Shown piece by piece: positions 34,193-44,471 of a stretch of DNA of 64,000 nt; positions within the stretch are counted from its first letter, which is position 1, and each line of letters starts with the position of its first letter. Position numbers and translations under genes: made by a program. The DNA lies in contig CAVXOL010000025.1 of assembly GCA_963763325.1 (NCBI GenBank), positions 248,001 to 312,000 on the forward strand, in the 5' to 3' direction. The notes below the pieces were generated by a model. It saw nothing but the letters and a program-made list of their open reading frames with translations, was not told the DNA's origin and ran no database searches. The stretch is from JBBECJ01 sp963763325 (lineage in GTDB: Bacteria; Chloroflexota; Chloroflexia; Thermomicrobiales; CFX8).

Positions 34193-34743
34193 TTTCCTGG
34201 CGTGACTTCGCGGGCAGAGCTCGTCTCCGGATCGAAATAGAGGCGCGGAAGGACCATCGTGTTCGCGCCAAAGAGGACGAACTCATAGGCTGCCTCGCCG
34301 TCGTGACCCTGCTGAGCATGGATATCCTGTGGCGGTGGGGGCAGGACGACCACTTCACCGGGTCCAAGTACCCGCTCTTCGGTCATCTCGACATCTGCGT
34401 GGCCGTCGCCACCGCCACCATCGTTGCGCTTCCAGACCTGGTAGCGATCACGCCCCTTGTAGACACCGATGACACCCCACGAGCCATGCGAGTGGATCGG
34501 CGTCATCGCCTCCGGCCCAAACCGCGCGCGAACCAGTGTCAGCCCGCTCTCGTCGCTGTAGAGCGGAGCTGATTGGCGGCCGGTGTGGATGTTGCCGGTG
34601 TAGTCCTCGTGCGTCGCCAGCACCTCGGGATCACGGACGAAGGTCTCCATCCGGGCCGCGATTCGCTGCAACCCCTCCTCGGAGGAGCCAACCTCCGCCA
34701 GGATCGCCTTCACATCGCCGATGAACGCATCTACTACCGACAT
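34186..34743 (-). CDS. Cysteine dioxygenase-like cupin
   Basis: A 185-residue protein resembling bacterial thiol dioxygenases of the double-stranded beta-helix fold. TPIHSHGSWGVIGVYKGRDR gives the first two iron histidines (HSH) and PPPPQDIHAQQGHDGEAAYEFV the region of the third. These enzymes add O2 to a thiol such as cysteine, 3-mercaptopropionate or cysteamine; the substrate is not settled by sequence. The start at 34743 is supported by GGGAG eight bases upstream. It follows the 131-residue gene after 14 bases and likely shares its transcript. Confidence 0.75.
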   Translation of the reverse strand: MSVVDAFIGDVKAILAEVGSSEEGLQRIAARMETFVRDPEVLATHEDYTGNIHTGRQSAPLYSDESGLTLVRARFGPEAMTPIHSHGSWGVIGVYKGRDRYQVWKRNDGGGGDGHADVEMTEERVLGPGEVVVLPPPPQDIHAQQGHDGEAAYEFVLFGANTMVLPRLYFDPETSSAREVTPGNR

Positions 34744-34757
34744 TCGATCTCCCATCC

Positions 34758-35153
34758 TCAACGCGCCGTTGCCTCGTCTTCGTCGTCTGCCTTCGGCCAG
34801 CCGTGCGCCAGCTCTTCGGGCGTGTAGCGGGACCGGATCATCTGTCCCGCCGAACGCAATCGCAGCCGCCGTCGATTCGGGTCAATCTCGGCGCTAACCT
34901 GCTCGATCGCTACCGGACCATGCCACGGCTCCCAGATGCCACCGTAAGGGCGGAAGCTGATGTAGAGTCCGTCGCCCCAGCTTGCCGCCGCGTCGTATTC
35001 CTCAGGCGTGACGGCGATCTCACCGCGCCAGTCATCGAGCGGCTTCGCCGCCCCGACCATCTCATACGTGACCAGGCACCAGCCGCGAGCCAATTCCTCA
35101 CCGGCTTCGCCGCGTGTAATTGTGCCCGGCAGCGTCTGCGTCTCCACCGGCAT
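34758..35153 (-). CDS. Hypothetical protein (131 aa)
   Basis: A 131-residue acidic protein, not recognised. It has a beta-rich look (WCLVTYEMVG, LYISFRPYGG) and ends in a charged tail (ADDEDEATAR). No membrane segment or signal peptide. It lies directly upstream of the dioxygenase-like gene on the same strand and may assist it, but nothing in the sequence shows how. Confidence 0.5.
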   Translation of the reverse strand: MPVETQTLPGTITRGEAGEELARGWCLVTYEMVGAAKPLDDWRGEIAVTPEEYDAAASWGDGLYISFRPYGGIWEPWHGPVAIEQVSAEIDPNRRRLRLRSAGQMIRSRYTPEELAHGWPKADDEDEATAR

Positions 35154-35283
35154 CCATCTGCTCCCTTGTCAACCATTTCGCCTCAGCCGACAGCTTGACG
35201 CCGCCGGTGCGCCTATCATAGCGCGCCTGCCAGATTGTGCGATTATGCGCGCCAACTCACACAATACTCGGGAGGAGAGTCAG

Positions 35284-36374
<1,091 letters not shown>

Positions 36375-36378
<4 letters not shown>

Positions 36379-36971
36379 CGGATGTCGTCGAGCGGCCAGA
36401 AGCTGAAGAGGACTTCACCTAGAACGTCGTCCTTATCAACCGGGCCGAAGACGCGTGAGTCGCTTGAGTTAGGGCGGTTGTCGCCAAGGACGTAGATCAT
36501 GCCGGCGGGAACTGTCAGTGAACAGTGCGGGGCGTGGAAGCAGGTCGTCGAAACCCCGTCAATGTATGGCTCGTCAACGAGTGCCCCGTTGCGGTAGACG
36601 GCTCCATCGTGAATCTCGATCGTGTCGCCGGCTAATCCAATGATGCGCTTGATGTAGGGCTTGTCGCTCGTGTACGGCGGATTGAAGACGACGACATCTC
36701 CGTACCCAGCTGACTGAAACCGGTAGGCGCCGTTGAGAATGACCCGGCCGCCGTCATGGTAGCTCGGCGACATGCTTTCACCTTCGATGGCATACGACGG
36801 CGCAGCCACTCGCAGACCCAGCCAGAGCGCGACACACAGCAGGATGAAGCGGATCGTCGGAAGCCAGTTTCGCCGAAACGAGCCACGCTGATCCTCAGCC
36901 ACCAATTCAAACTGCGTTGTCTCCGGATTCGTGGAGTTGTCTTGCGCGCCGATCGCGGCCATCGCTGTCAT
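36375..36971 (-). CDS. lepB: Signal peptidase I
   Basis: A 198-residue type I signal peptidase that removes signal peptides at the membrane's outer face. One N-terminal transmembrane segment (FILLCVALWLGLRVAAPSYA) is followed by box B EGESMSPSYHDGGRVILNG with the catalytic Ser (SMSPS), box D KPYIKRIIGLAGDTIEI with the catalytic Lys (KR), and box E YVLGDNRPNSSDSRVFGPV. Complete and of typical size. Two cysteines in TTCFHAPHCSL lie in the insertion between boxes D and E. Confidence 0.93.
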
Positions 36972-37127
36972 CCTTCGCGCCGATACAATCGCGGCGGTAG
37001 GGTCCGTCCTGATTCACCCCGACGCGCAAACGGCAGCATACCGAGTCGGAGGTCGTGTCTGCCAGTTGTGAGGGACATAGTAAACCCGCTGTCCGCGCGT
37101 CACGTACCTCTTTGAGTTCCGTATTCA

Positions 37128-38123
37128 TCACCGACGCAATACGCCACGTAGCAGGAACAACACGTTGGCCGGTCGTTCCGCCAGCCGACGCATCAGGTAG
37201 AAGTACCATTCTGTGCCATAGGGGGTCGCGACCAGCACCTTGTAGCCACGCTGCGCCAACTCGATCTGATAGCGGGAACGGATACCGTAGAGCATCTGAA
37301 ACTCAAACCGATCGCGGCCGATTTCGTGGCGAGTCGTGTACTCGATGAGGTGGTTGATGATCCGCTCATCATGGGTGGCGATCGCGGTGTAGCCGGGGCC
37401 GGAGAGCATCTTCTCGGCCAGCCGGATGTAGTTCCGGTCAACGTCCGCTTTCTTCGGATAGGCAACCGACTCCGGTTCCAGATACGCCCCCTTGACCAAC
37501 CGGAGGTTCGGCGCGGACGGCAGCAGCACCTCAAGGTCGTCCGCCGTTCGATACAGCGCCGACTGGAGAACAGTGCCGACATTGTAATGCCCGTTCTCGC
37601 GCAACCGTCGGTAGATCCGCAACGTCGGCTCGACGCGCGCAGATTCCTCCATGTCGATCCGAATGAAATTCCGGTGCAACGCTGCGTGGACGACAAGCTG
37701 CTCGAGGTTGGAAAAGGCAAGTTCCTCGTCAATATCAAGACCGAGATGCGTGAGCTTGAGCGCGACATTGGTCCGCAGTCCCTCGTCGGCGATCCGGTCC
37801 AACAGATTGATGTAGTCCCCAACAACCGACGCTGCCTCAGCCACGTCGCGAACACCCTCGCCCAGCAGCGTCGTGTTGGTCGCCAGTCCCTGCTCGTTGA
37901 GCGCGCGCAGGACGGGTATCGCGGCCTCCAACGTTTCACCCGCCACGAAGCGCGAACCACCGAGTCGCAATCCATACCGCCGTACGATGCGGCCAACTGC
38001 CCGGTTGTGGGTAGCGAGCAGGATCCCCTTACGAAAGACCGGGTTAAGCGAGAACGAGCGCCGCGAATCGTTGGCAGCGGCGGTGACGTTAAGCGGGGCC
38101 ACGTCGCAGGTCCTCTCGTGCAT
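37128..38123 (-). CDS. putA: Proline dehydrogenase
   Basis: A 331-residue monofunctional FAD proline dehydrogenase that oxidises proline to pyrroline-5-carboxylate. It shows RRYGLRLGGSRFVAGETLEA at the N-terminus, VALKLTHLGLDID, FIRIDMEESARVEPTLRIYR, LRLVKGAYLEPESVAYPKK (flavin loop) and FEFQMLYGIRSRYQIELAQR, matching the (beta/alpha)8 barrel of the Thermus type. The start is uncertain: ATG at 38123 or a TTG at 38165, neither with a clear RBS. No P5C dehydrogenase is adjacent. Confidence 0.88.
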   Translation of the reverse strand: MHERTCDVAPLNVTAAANDSRRSFSLNPVFRKGILLATHNRAVGRIVRRYGLRLGGSRFVAGETLEAAIPVLRALNEQGLATNTTLLGEGVRDVAEAASVVGDYINLLDRIADEGLRTNVALKLTHLGLDIDEELAFSNLEQLVVHAALHRNFIRIDMEESARVEPTLRIYRRLRENGHYNVGTVLQSALYRTADDLEVLLPSAPNLRLVKGAYLEPESVAYPKKADVDRNYIRLAEKMLSGPGYTAIATHDERIINHLIEYTTRHEIGRDRFEFQMLYGIRSRYQIELAQRGYKVLVATPYGTEWYFYLMRRLAERPANVLFLLRGVLRR

Positions 38124-38282
38124 CCGGGGGTACTCGTGACACGACACGAGCAATTCGCCCAACACTACCGCAGCAACGCCCGAACGTCAGCAGGCGTCCA
38201 TCACCGACCGGTGCGAAGTACAATGACGTGACACATGGCGTGATTGCGCTTGAACCGAGCATGGGGAGATTCCGGGGGCATA

Positions 38283-40511
38283 ATGTCCAGCGAACGATCG
38301 GTCGAGCCTCGCGAACAAGATGGCGTGCGCTTGCCGCCGCTCGCGACATCGTTCGTCGGTCGCGAGGCCGAGGTTGTAACGGGCCGCGACCTGCTGACCC
38401 GTCGAGGAGTCCGATTGCTGACGCTGACCGGACCAGGCGGAGTCGGTAAGACGCGGCTGGCACTGGAGGTCGCACATCGGGCGAGGGAGTCCTTTCCGGA
38501 TGGCGTCGTCTTTGTTCCACTGGCAGCCATTCGTGATCCAGCACTCGTCATTCCAACCATTTCCAAACGGCTCGATCTACCGGATCAGGCACGCTGGACG
38601 CCCCACAGGGGGCTGACGATGTTCCTGCAGGACCGCCAGATTCTCATCATCCTTGATAACTTCGAGCAGGTTGTCGCCGCAGCACCCGAGGTCGACCGGC
38701 TCCTGAACGCCTGTCCGGACCTGAGATTGATCGCCACCAGTCGGATACCGTTGCACATCGAAGGCGAACGGGAATTTGCCGTTGGACCGCTGCCGGTTCC
38801 GAAGCCGGGACAGGAGAACGCTGACGCCGGCGCACAACTTCCGGCCGTTGCGCTATTCATCGAGCGCGCCCATGCGGCAAACCCGGACCTCGCGATCAGT
38901 CCCGATGACTACATCGCCATCGCTGAGATTTGCCGGCAGCTCGACGGACTTCCGCTTGCAATCGAGCTCGCCGCAGCGCGTAGCCGGTCGTTGACACCGG
39001 CGGAAATGCTGGAACGGCTGGAACACCGCCTGTCATTGCTCGTCAGTGACGGTCGCGAAGGGCCAATCCGCCAGTTGACGATGCGCGACACAATCGCGTG
39101 GAGCTACGACCTGCTGAACCCGGACGAGCAGGCATTATTCCGGCGGCTCGCCGTGTTTAACGGCGGATTCACAGCGGAAACCGCTGAGGCTGTCTGTAGC
39201 GATCTGGGCTGCTTCGCCTCGAGTTGCATTGGTTCTCTCATCGACCAGAGCCTCGTCCGGCGCGTCGCACGACCCGGCGAGCCGCAGCGGCTGAGGCTGA
39301 TGGAGACGATCCGGGAATTCGCGAGCGAGCTGCTCGACGCTCACGGCGAACTTGAAGATGCCCGTCGGTGGCATGCGGACTACTTCGCGAGAATTGCCGC
39401 CGAAGCCGAACAGCAACTCCTTGGCAGCGAGCAGGTAGTCTGGCTCGACACGCTCGAACGGGAGCATGACAACCTGCGTACCGCGCTCGCATGGACGCTC
39501 GAGCATGGCGCGTCCGCCCAGAGCCTGAAGATCGGTGCCGGCATCTGGCGCTTCTGGGAGCGGCGCGGACATGTCAGCGAAGGTCGCCCGCTGCTGGAAC
39601 GCATCATCACACAGGCCGGTGAGCCAGAACTAACGCGCGACTACGCGAGTGCCTTCTTTGGCCTGGGCCGGTTACGCTACGTCCAAGGGGATTTCGAAGC
39701 AGCCCACCGAGCCTTCTCGAGACTGATTGAAATCGGCCACGAACTGAAGTCAGACCACTGGCTATCGGGCGCCTTCACGCAACTCTCCCACCTGGCAACC
39801 CGCGAGGGCGACTACCAGAAAGCACGCCAGTTGGCCGAGGAGGGGCTGGCGCTGCGACGCCGCTCCGGTGACCATTGGGGAGCAGCAGTCTCGCTGCTCG
39901 TTCTCGGCCGCAACGCCTACTTTCTCGGTGAGGACAACCGGGCGACCCAGCTCACTGAGGAAGGGATTGCCATCTTCAGCCGCTTTGGCGACCGGCAGGG
40001 CCTGGCGGATGGGTACGACGAGTTGGGCCAGTTCGCGCTCAGGCGCGGGTCATTCGCTCGTGCGCGCGGATACATCGAGGAGGCGCTGGCGTTGCACCAC
40101 GAGCTCGGTGACGACATGGCTGTCGCCGACTCGTTGGCACTGCTTGGCTACGTCGCGATTGGCCAGCGCAATCTATCTGGCGCCCGCACGCTCTTCACGC
40201 GCAGCCTGACGCGCCTGATCGACCTCGGCGCCCGCTGGCGAATAGATCCCGCTCTTGAAGGCCTGGCTGAAGTTGCGCTGGCAACCGGCGATGCGGATCG
40301 CGCAGTTAGGGTCATGGCCGCTGCCGACCGGATGCGGTCCGAGCTGCGCGGCTCGCTCGCCCCCGATGCGCTCGAGCGCCAGCAGCGCAACCTCGCCGCT
40401 GCCCGATCCGCGCTCGGTGATGCGCGATTTGATGCCGCCTGGGAGGCTGGACGCTCTCTGACGATCGATCAAGTCAGTCGAGACGCGCTCGCGATCGGTC
40501 ATCGCCAGTAG
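38283..40511 (+). CDS. STAND ATPase with TPR repeats (AfsR/LuxR-type sensor half)
   Basis: A 742-residue signal-transduction ATPase. Residues 25-65 give SFVGREAEVVTGRDLL and the P-loop TLTGPGGVGKTRLALEVA; Walker B is QILIILDNFEQVVAAAPEVD; LIATSRIPLHIEGEREFAV is the sensor/ARC region; LCRQLDGLPLAIELAAARS-like sequence (CRQLDGLPLAIELAAAR) is the GLPL motif. Residues 350-740 are TPR-like helical pairs (RARGYIEEALALHHELGDDM). There is no winged-helix, BTAD or LuxR DNA-binding domain at either end, so it is an incomplete regulator or a partner-dependent switch. The ATG at 38283 follows GGGGG. Confidence 0.85.
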   Translation: MSSERSVEPREQDGVRLPPLATSFVGREAEVVTGRDLLTRRGVRLLTLTGPGGVGKTRLALEVAHRARESFPDGVVFVPLAAIRDPALVIPTISKRLDLPDQARWTPHRGLTMFLQDRQILIILDNFEQVVAAAPEVDRLLNACPDLRLIATSRIPLHIEGEREFAVGPLPVPKPGQENADAGAQLPAVALFIERAHAANPDLAISPDDYIAIAEICRQLDGLPLAIELAAARSRSLTPAEMLERLEHRLSLLVSDGREGPIRQLTMRDTIAWSYDLLNPDEQALFRRLAVFNGGFTAETAEAVCSDLGCFASSCIGSLIDQSLVRRVARPGEPQRLRLMETIREFASELLDAHGELEDARRWHADYFARIAAEAEQQLLGSEQVVWLDTLEREHDNLRTALAWTLEHGASAQSLKIGAGIWRFWERRGHVSEGRPLLERIITQAGEPELTRDYASAFFGLGRLRYVQGDFEAAHRAFSRLIEIGHELKSDHWLSGAFTQLSHLATREGDYQKARQLAEEGLALRRRSGDHWGAAVSLLVLGRNAYFLGEDNRATQLTEEGIAIFSRFGDRQGLADGYDELGQFALRRGSFARARGYIEEALALHHELGDDMAVADSLALLGYVAIGQRNLSGARTLFTRSLTRLIDLGARWRIDPALEGLAEVALATGDADRAVRVMAAADRMRSELRGSLAPDALERQQRNLAAARSALGDARFDAAWEAGRSLTIDQVSRDALAIGHRQ

Positions 40512-40632
40512 TCGCCCGTGTAACAGGAGACCTCTATGGTGCGTTGTAGAGGACGTGCCAGTCGTGGACTTCGTGGTTCACTTCACAACCGGCAGTGATA
40601 TCTGGATTGAGACGAGAATACAGGAACAGTTG

Positions 40633-42069
40633 ATGCTCAGATCCCGTCGACGGCTCGGTTCGCAAAAGCACTGCGGCTGGCTCGCCATCAGCCTCGCGTT
40701 GACCGTGCTTCTGGCTGCATGTAGCGGCCCCGAATCAGGCGAGGACGTGACCACGACACCGACGATCCCCGCAACAACCGCCAGCGGCGACCCAACCAAT
40801 ACAACTGAAGCGGAAGCAACCAACACGACGCCAACAAACCCAGCCGTCGAAACACCGGGGATCCCAACTGCGACGACCGCGTCGGGAGAGCCAACACCAA
40901 CGCCAAGCCAACCCGCCCAGCCAAGCGAAACGCCAGCGCCTGGCGAAACGCCAACCGCGCAACCAACGCCTCCGGCGACGCCATACGACCCGAACGCTGT
41001 CTCAATCTCCCTTGAACAGGTCGGAGCCGGCTTCGACCAGCCGAACCTGATCACCCATGCTGGCGACGGCAGTGGGCGGATCTTCGTCCTGGAGAAGACC
41101 GGTACCGTCCGACTGCTGGATGGCTCGCTATATCTCGACATCCGTGACCGAGTCCTCGCCTATGCCCTGCTGACCCAGGAGCACGAGCTCGGCCTGGTCG
41201 GGCTGGCGTTTCACCCCGACTTTGAGACCAACCGCCAATTGTTCATCCACTACACAGACCTCAACCAGGACCATGTCGTCTCACGCTTCACTGAGGGGGC
41301 CGATGGTCGGGTCGATCCCAACAGCGAATCGATCCTCCTCACCTATCCCCAGCCCGACGTGAACTTCGTTGGAGGCACGCTCCTGTTTGGTTCAGACGGC
41401 TATCTCTACATTGGGATGGGGACCGGCACGTCCGACGATCCGTCGCAGATCGTTTCGCAGGAGCTCGACAACCTGTGGGGCAAGATCCTGCGGATCGATG
41501 TCAACAACGGAGTTCCGTACGGCATCCCAGCTGACAACCCGTTCGTCGGCACCGAGGGCGCGCGCGGAGAAATCTGGGCCTACGGTCTCCGCAACCCGTG
41601 GCGCTTTGCGTTCGACCGCGCGACAGGTGACCTCTACATTGGCAACCCCGGCGAGTTCCAGCGCGAGTGGATCAATGTCCAGACAGCCGACCGCCCCTCC
41701 GGCCTCAACTACGGCTGGCCCATGTTCGAAGGCGGCGAGTGCTGGGAGTTCTGGGACGGCCCCTGCGATCCAGCCGGTCTCGAGATGCCGGTCATGTCCT
41801 ACCCACGTGGGGACCAGAACTGCGTCATCATCGGCGGCAACATCTATCGTGGCGCAGCCTCACCACTCCTGAATGGCGCCTACTTCTTCGGAGACTACTG
41901 TTCCGGCCGCATCTGGACACTCCATAACGACGCCGGCACGTGGACGATGACCGAAGTCATGGACACCAGCATGCTCGTCGGCTCCTTCGGCGAAGACGAG
42001 GCCGGCGAAGTCTACGTCGCCGACATCAACGGCGGTGTCATCTACCGGATCGTCGGCGTCCCACGGTAG
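40633..42069 (+). CDS. Secreted lipoprotein of the PQQ-dependent sugar dehydrogenase (Gdh/HHIP) fold
   Basis: A 478-residue exported protein. The signal peptide ends in a lipobox, ALTVLLAAC-SG, so it should be lipid-anchored. A 100-residue linker rich in Thr, Pro, Ser and Glu follows, then a six-bladed propeller related to soluble glucose/aldose sugar dehydrogenases: QPNLITHAGDGSGRIFVLEK, GLVGLAFHPDFETNRQLF, FGSDGYLYIGMGTG, IWAYGLRNPWRFAFDRATGD and GAYFFGDYCSGRIWTL. The place of the usual catalytic NHxGG histidine reads PDVNFVGGTLLFGSDG, so the His is replaced. Four cysteines in the last third could form disulfides. It may bind rather than oxidise a sugar. Confidence 0.78.
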   Translation: MLRSRRRLGSQKHCGWLAISLALTVLLAACSGPESGEDVTTTPTIPATTASGDPTNTTEAEATNTTPTNPAVETPGIPTATTASGEPTPTPSQPAQPSETPAPGETPTAQPTPPATPYDPNAVSISLEQVGAGFDQPNLITHAGDGSGRIFVLEKTGTVRLLDGSLYLDIRDRVLAYALLTQEHELGLVGLAFHPDFETNRQLFIHYTDLNQDHVVSRFTEGADGRVDPNSESILLTYPQPDVNFVGGTLLFGSDGYLYIGMGTGTSDDPSQIVSQELDNLWGKILRIDVNNGVPYGIPADNPFVGTEGARGEIWAYGLRNPWRFAFDRATGDLYIGNPGEFQREWINVQTADRPSGLNYGWPMFEGGECWEFWDGPCDPAGLEMPVMSYPRGDQNCVIIGGNIYRGAASPLLNGAYFFGDYCSGRIWTLHNDAGTWTMTEVMDTSMLVGSFGEDEAGEVYVADINGGVIYRIVGVPR

Positions 42070-42070
42070 C

Positions 42071-42137
42071 GTCGGGAGTCGGGAATCGATACAGCACAAT
42101 TGCCACGAACCTTGATTCCCGGTTCCCGATTCCCGAC
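42071..42137. terminator. 17-bp inverted repeat of GGGAATC words between convergent genes
   Basis: GTCGGGAGTCGGGAATC (42071-42087) pairs with GGTTCCCGATTCCCGAC (42121-42137) with two mismatches around a 33-base loop. Each arm repeats the word TCGGGA. It fills the gap between the lipoprotein and methyltransferase genes. Confidence 0.6.
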
Positions 42138-42141
42138 GTAA

Positions 42142-42972
42142 CTACGTCCTCCAGCCGCCCAGATTCGCGCTGATCTGATCGACATAGGTTGGGCGACGCA
42201 GGAAGTGGACGCTGACCGTGTCGGTCGATCCGTCTGGCCAGGGGCCGTTCATGTGTCGGCTGAAGCCCTGCCAACCGAGGGCAGCGGCCGTGTTGAGGAA
42301 GCGCTGGGCGGTCTTGCGGCCCGGTTCTGCCAGCCAAAGCATCCCGTCCGGCGCGAGAATCCGCTCGACGATCGACAGGAGGGGCTCGACATCGCGTCCC
42401 TCGTACAGCAGATCGGCCCCCAGGATCAGTGGGTAGCCACCACCCGCCTCTGCCCGCACGAGTGCGTTCGCATCCGGGGTGCGCCAGTTGAAGCGCAATG
42501 TTCGTGGGCCACGGCCGGTGTTCTGGAGTGCGTTGTAGCGACAAAACGCGAGCGGCAATGGCGCATAGTCGCTGACCGTCAGGATAGCGCCGGCTTCGAT
42601 TAGTGCCGTCGCCGTCGTGCCCATCCCACAACCCAGTTCCAGCACCCGTCGCCCTGCCAACTCGTCAGCGCGTTCCAGCGCGACATCGCCAAGCGCCACG
42701 CCGCTCGGCCAGATTCGCGCCCAGTAAGGCATCTGCTTGTCCGGATCCTGACGTGCGGCCTCGAACATCCGCTCGCGGGACTCCTCGGTCGGCTTGTGGA
42801 TCTCCAGCACACGACCTGTCAACGGCAGCCGGACCTGCTCGACCTCGATATCTGCTTCGGACGCGATGTAAGCGTTGAGTGCACGCGCTCGACGAGAGTC
42901 AGCCACCGGCAACAGCTCGTCTGTACAATGCCGCACGCTACCTGAAGCTGGCTGGTCGAGTGCCTTATCCAC
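42142..42972 (-). CDS. Class I SAM methyltransferase (METTL21/lysine methyltransferase-like)
   Basis: A 276-residue methyltransferase. The AdoMet motif I is GRRVLELGCGMGTTATALIE; motif II VSDYAPLPLAFCRYNAL; ILGADLLYEGRDVEPLLSIV is a later motif. The region before motif I, PYWARIWPSGVALGDVALER, resembles the WP-S-ALA start of the METTL21/METTL23 lysine methyltransferases and the eukaryote-like 'PrmA-type' relatives. A protein or amino-acid substrate is therefore possible but unproven. It lies behind the MFS transporter gene, 29 bases apart on the same strand. Confidence 0.78.
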   Translation of the reverse strand: MDKALDQPASGSVRHCTDELLPVADSRRARALNAYIASEADIEVEQVRLPLTGRVLEIHKPTEESRERMFEAARQDPDKQMPYWARIWPSGVALGDVALERADELAGRRVLELGCGMGTTATALIEAGAILTVSDYAPLPLAFCRYNALQNTGRGPRTLRFNWRTPDANALVRAEAGGGYPLILGADLLYEGRDVEPLLSIVERILAPDGMLWLAEPGRKTAQRFLNTAAALGWQGFSRHMNGPWPDGSTDTVSVHFLRRPTYVDQISANLGGWRT

Positions 42973-43001
42973 CGATCATCAATCCCGTAACCTGCCCAGT
43001 C

Positions 43002-44255
43002 CTACGAGCGCACCAGCTTCCGCGTCAAGAGCGAGACGCCATCCGCGGCGACGAACAACACCGCCATCAGCAACGCGCAGGCGATCCCAACTGCCAGCAT
43101 GACGTCAGTGATATCCCAGACTCGTGCAAGCAAGGCTACGGCCAGCGCCGCGACGAGTTGACCTGAGATGACAGCGGCCAGCATCAGCCGACCAGTGCCC
43201 GGAAGGTCAGCCTCTGGCGCGATTCTCCGAATCGTTGTCGCCGTCACCATATCGTTGGTAATTGAGATCATTCCGATTCCCAGCAGGACGAGTGCGACGA
43301 TCTCCATCCTCGTCACAACGCTGATGAGGACGAGCCCAGCTGCGATCCCCATGGCCGAGCCGGTCACGATCAGCGAGACTGGCAGATGACCGAGAAGCCG
43401 CGGCACTGACAGCGGCCCAATCAGTGTGCCGACACCGACCAGCGCAAGCAAGAGGCCGAGCATTGCGTCGGAGCGGTCCAGCGGATCAGTTGCTAGCTCT
43501 ACCAACACCACTTTCAGGCATATCGCAAGTGCCGCGCCCGTGAATAGGCCACCTGCCAGCAGTAGCAACGTTGGCTGGTGACGGATGGTGCTCCAGTTGG
43601 GCGCAGGTCGAGCGGTCGAGCCTCGCACAGACGGCTCAGGGAGGGATTCGGGTGGTGTCGCCATCTGCCCAGCAAGCAGCAAGCTCACGCCGCCGAGTGC
43701 GACGGCGCTTACGATGAATGCGACATCGACGCTCCAGCCCCACAACATCAGCCCCGCCAGCAGTGGCCCCGCGACGAAGGTAATGCGTTCGATCGCCGCG
43801 TTGAGCTGAATGACACTCGCGAGTTGCGGCCTCGGCACGAGATACGGCAACATCTCGGCCCGTACCTGGTTGGAAAGCGCCATCAGCAACCCGTACACCG
43901 CAACGACAGCGCCAGCCCAGACAAGATCCGATCGGCTATCAACCAACGCCAGACTGGCGATCAGGGGAGCGCGAGGCAGGCTCAACCAGAACAGGCCACG
44001 TAGGCCGATCCGCTGCGCGATCTCGTGAAACCCAAATGCAACGATCCCGCGCGGCACAACACGCAGCAACATGAACACCGCCACGGCTGCGATGTCGGAC
44101 GTAACCCCGAAAACCGCGACGAACAGCGCGACGATAAACACCCAGTCCGCAAGCAGCTCAGCCGCGCGGCATGTCCAGAACGAGAGCGCGTTGCGATCGC
44201 CGGCCAGGAGGCGAAACGGTCGGAACAATCCGAGCAGAGCTGTCGAGTCGAACAC
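43002..44255 (-). CDS. MFS transporter
   Basis: A 417-residue major facilitator protein with about 12 hydrophobic helices. The first half contains LADWVFIVALFVAVFGVTSD and AAVFMLLRVVPRGIVAFGFH; a hydrophilic central loop PPESLPEPSVRGSTARPAP separates the halves. The second half has LLLAGGLFTGAALAICLKVV and GVGTLIGPLSVPRLLGHL. It resembles bacterial drug/multidrug exporters of the enterobactin or MFS_3 type. Substrate unknown. The start at 44255 lies downstream of an 11-base-period direct repeat and a TATCCT box. Confidence 0.82.
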   Translation of the reverse strand: MFDSTALLGLFRPFRLLAGDRNALSFWTCRAAELLADWVFIVALFVAVFGVTSDIAAVAVFMLLRVVPRGIVAFGFHEIAQRIGLRGLFWLSLPRAPLIASLALVDSRSDLVWAGAVVAVYGLLMALSNQVRAEMLPYLVPRPQLASVIQLNAAIERITFVAGPLLAGLMLWGWSVDVAFIVSAVALGGVSLLLAGQMATPPESLPEPSVRGSTARPAPNWSTIRHQPTLLLLAGGLFTGAALAICLKVVLVELATDPLDRSDAMLGLLLALVGVGTLIGPLSVPRLLGHLPVSLIVTGSAMGIAAGLVLISVVTRMEIVALVLLGIGMISITNDMVTATTIRRIAPEADLPGTGRLMLAAVISGQLVAALAVALLARVWDITDVMLAVGIACALLMAVLFVAADGVSLLTRKLVRS

Positions 44256-44309
44256 GGACAGGCTCCTTACCCAGTACCAGACAGTCGCTTGGATCGCCCC
44301 TGGTGCAAA

Positions 44310-44355
44310 AGGATAGCATTCGACGTAAGACAGGTTCCTGAGAGAATCCTGAGAG
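44310..44355 (-). promoter_or_regulatory. MFS promoter with 11-base direct-repeat activator box
   Basis: TCCTGAGAG occurs twice (44336-44344 and 44347-44355), 11 bases apart, about one helical turn. On the minus strand it reads CTCTCAGGA-TT-CTCTCAGGA. A TATCCT -10 box lies 20 bases downstream (44310-44315), with the expected -35 overlapping the repeat. Tandem direct repeats at one turn are typical of OmpR/PhoB-type regulators. Confidence 0.4.
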
Positions 44356-44471
44356 CAGATAGCCAGCGAATACCATTGTACGATCGCACATCAGGCCGGT
44401 GACAGCAATCTGATATCACGTTACCGTAGCGACGAGCAACAGCGTCTGGTGTATGCGGGAGGCAGGCAGAG

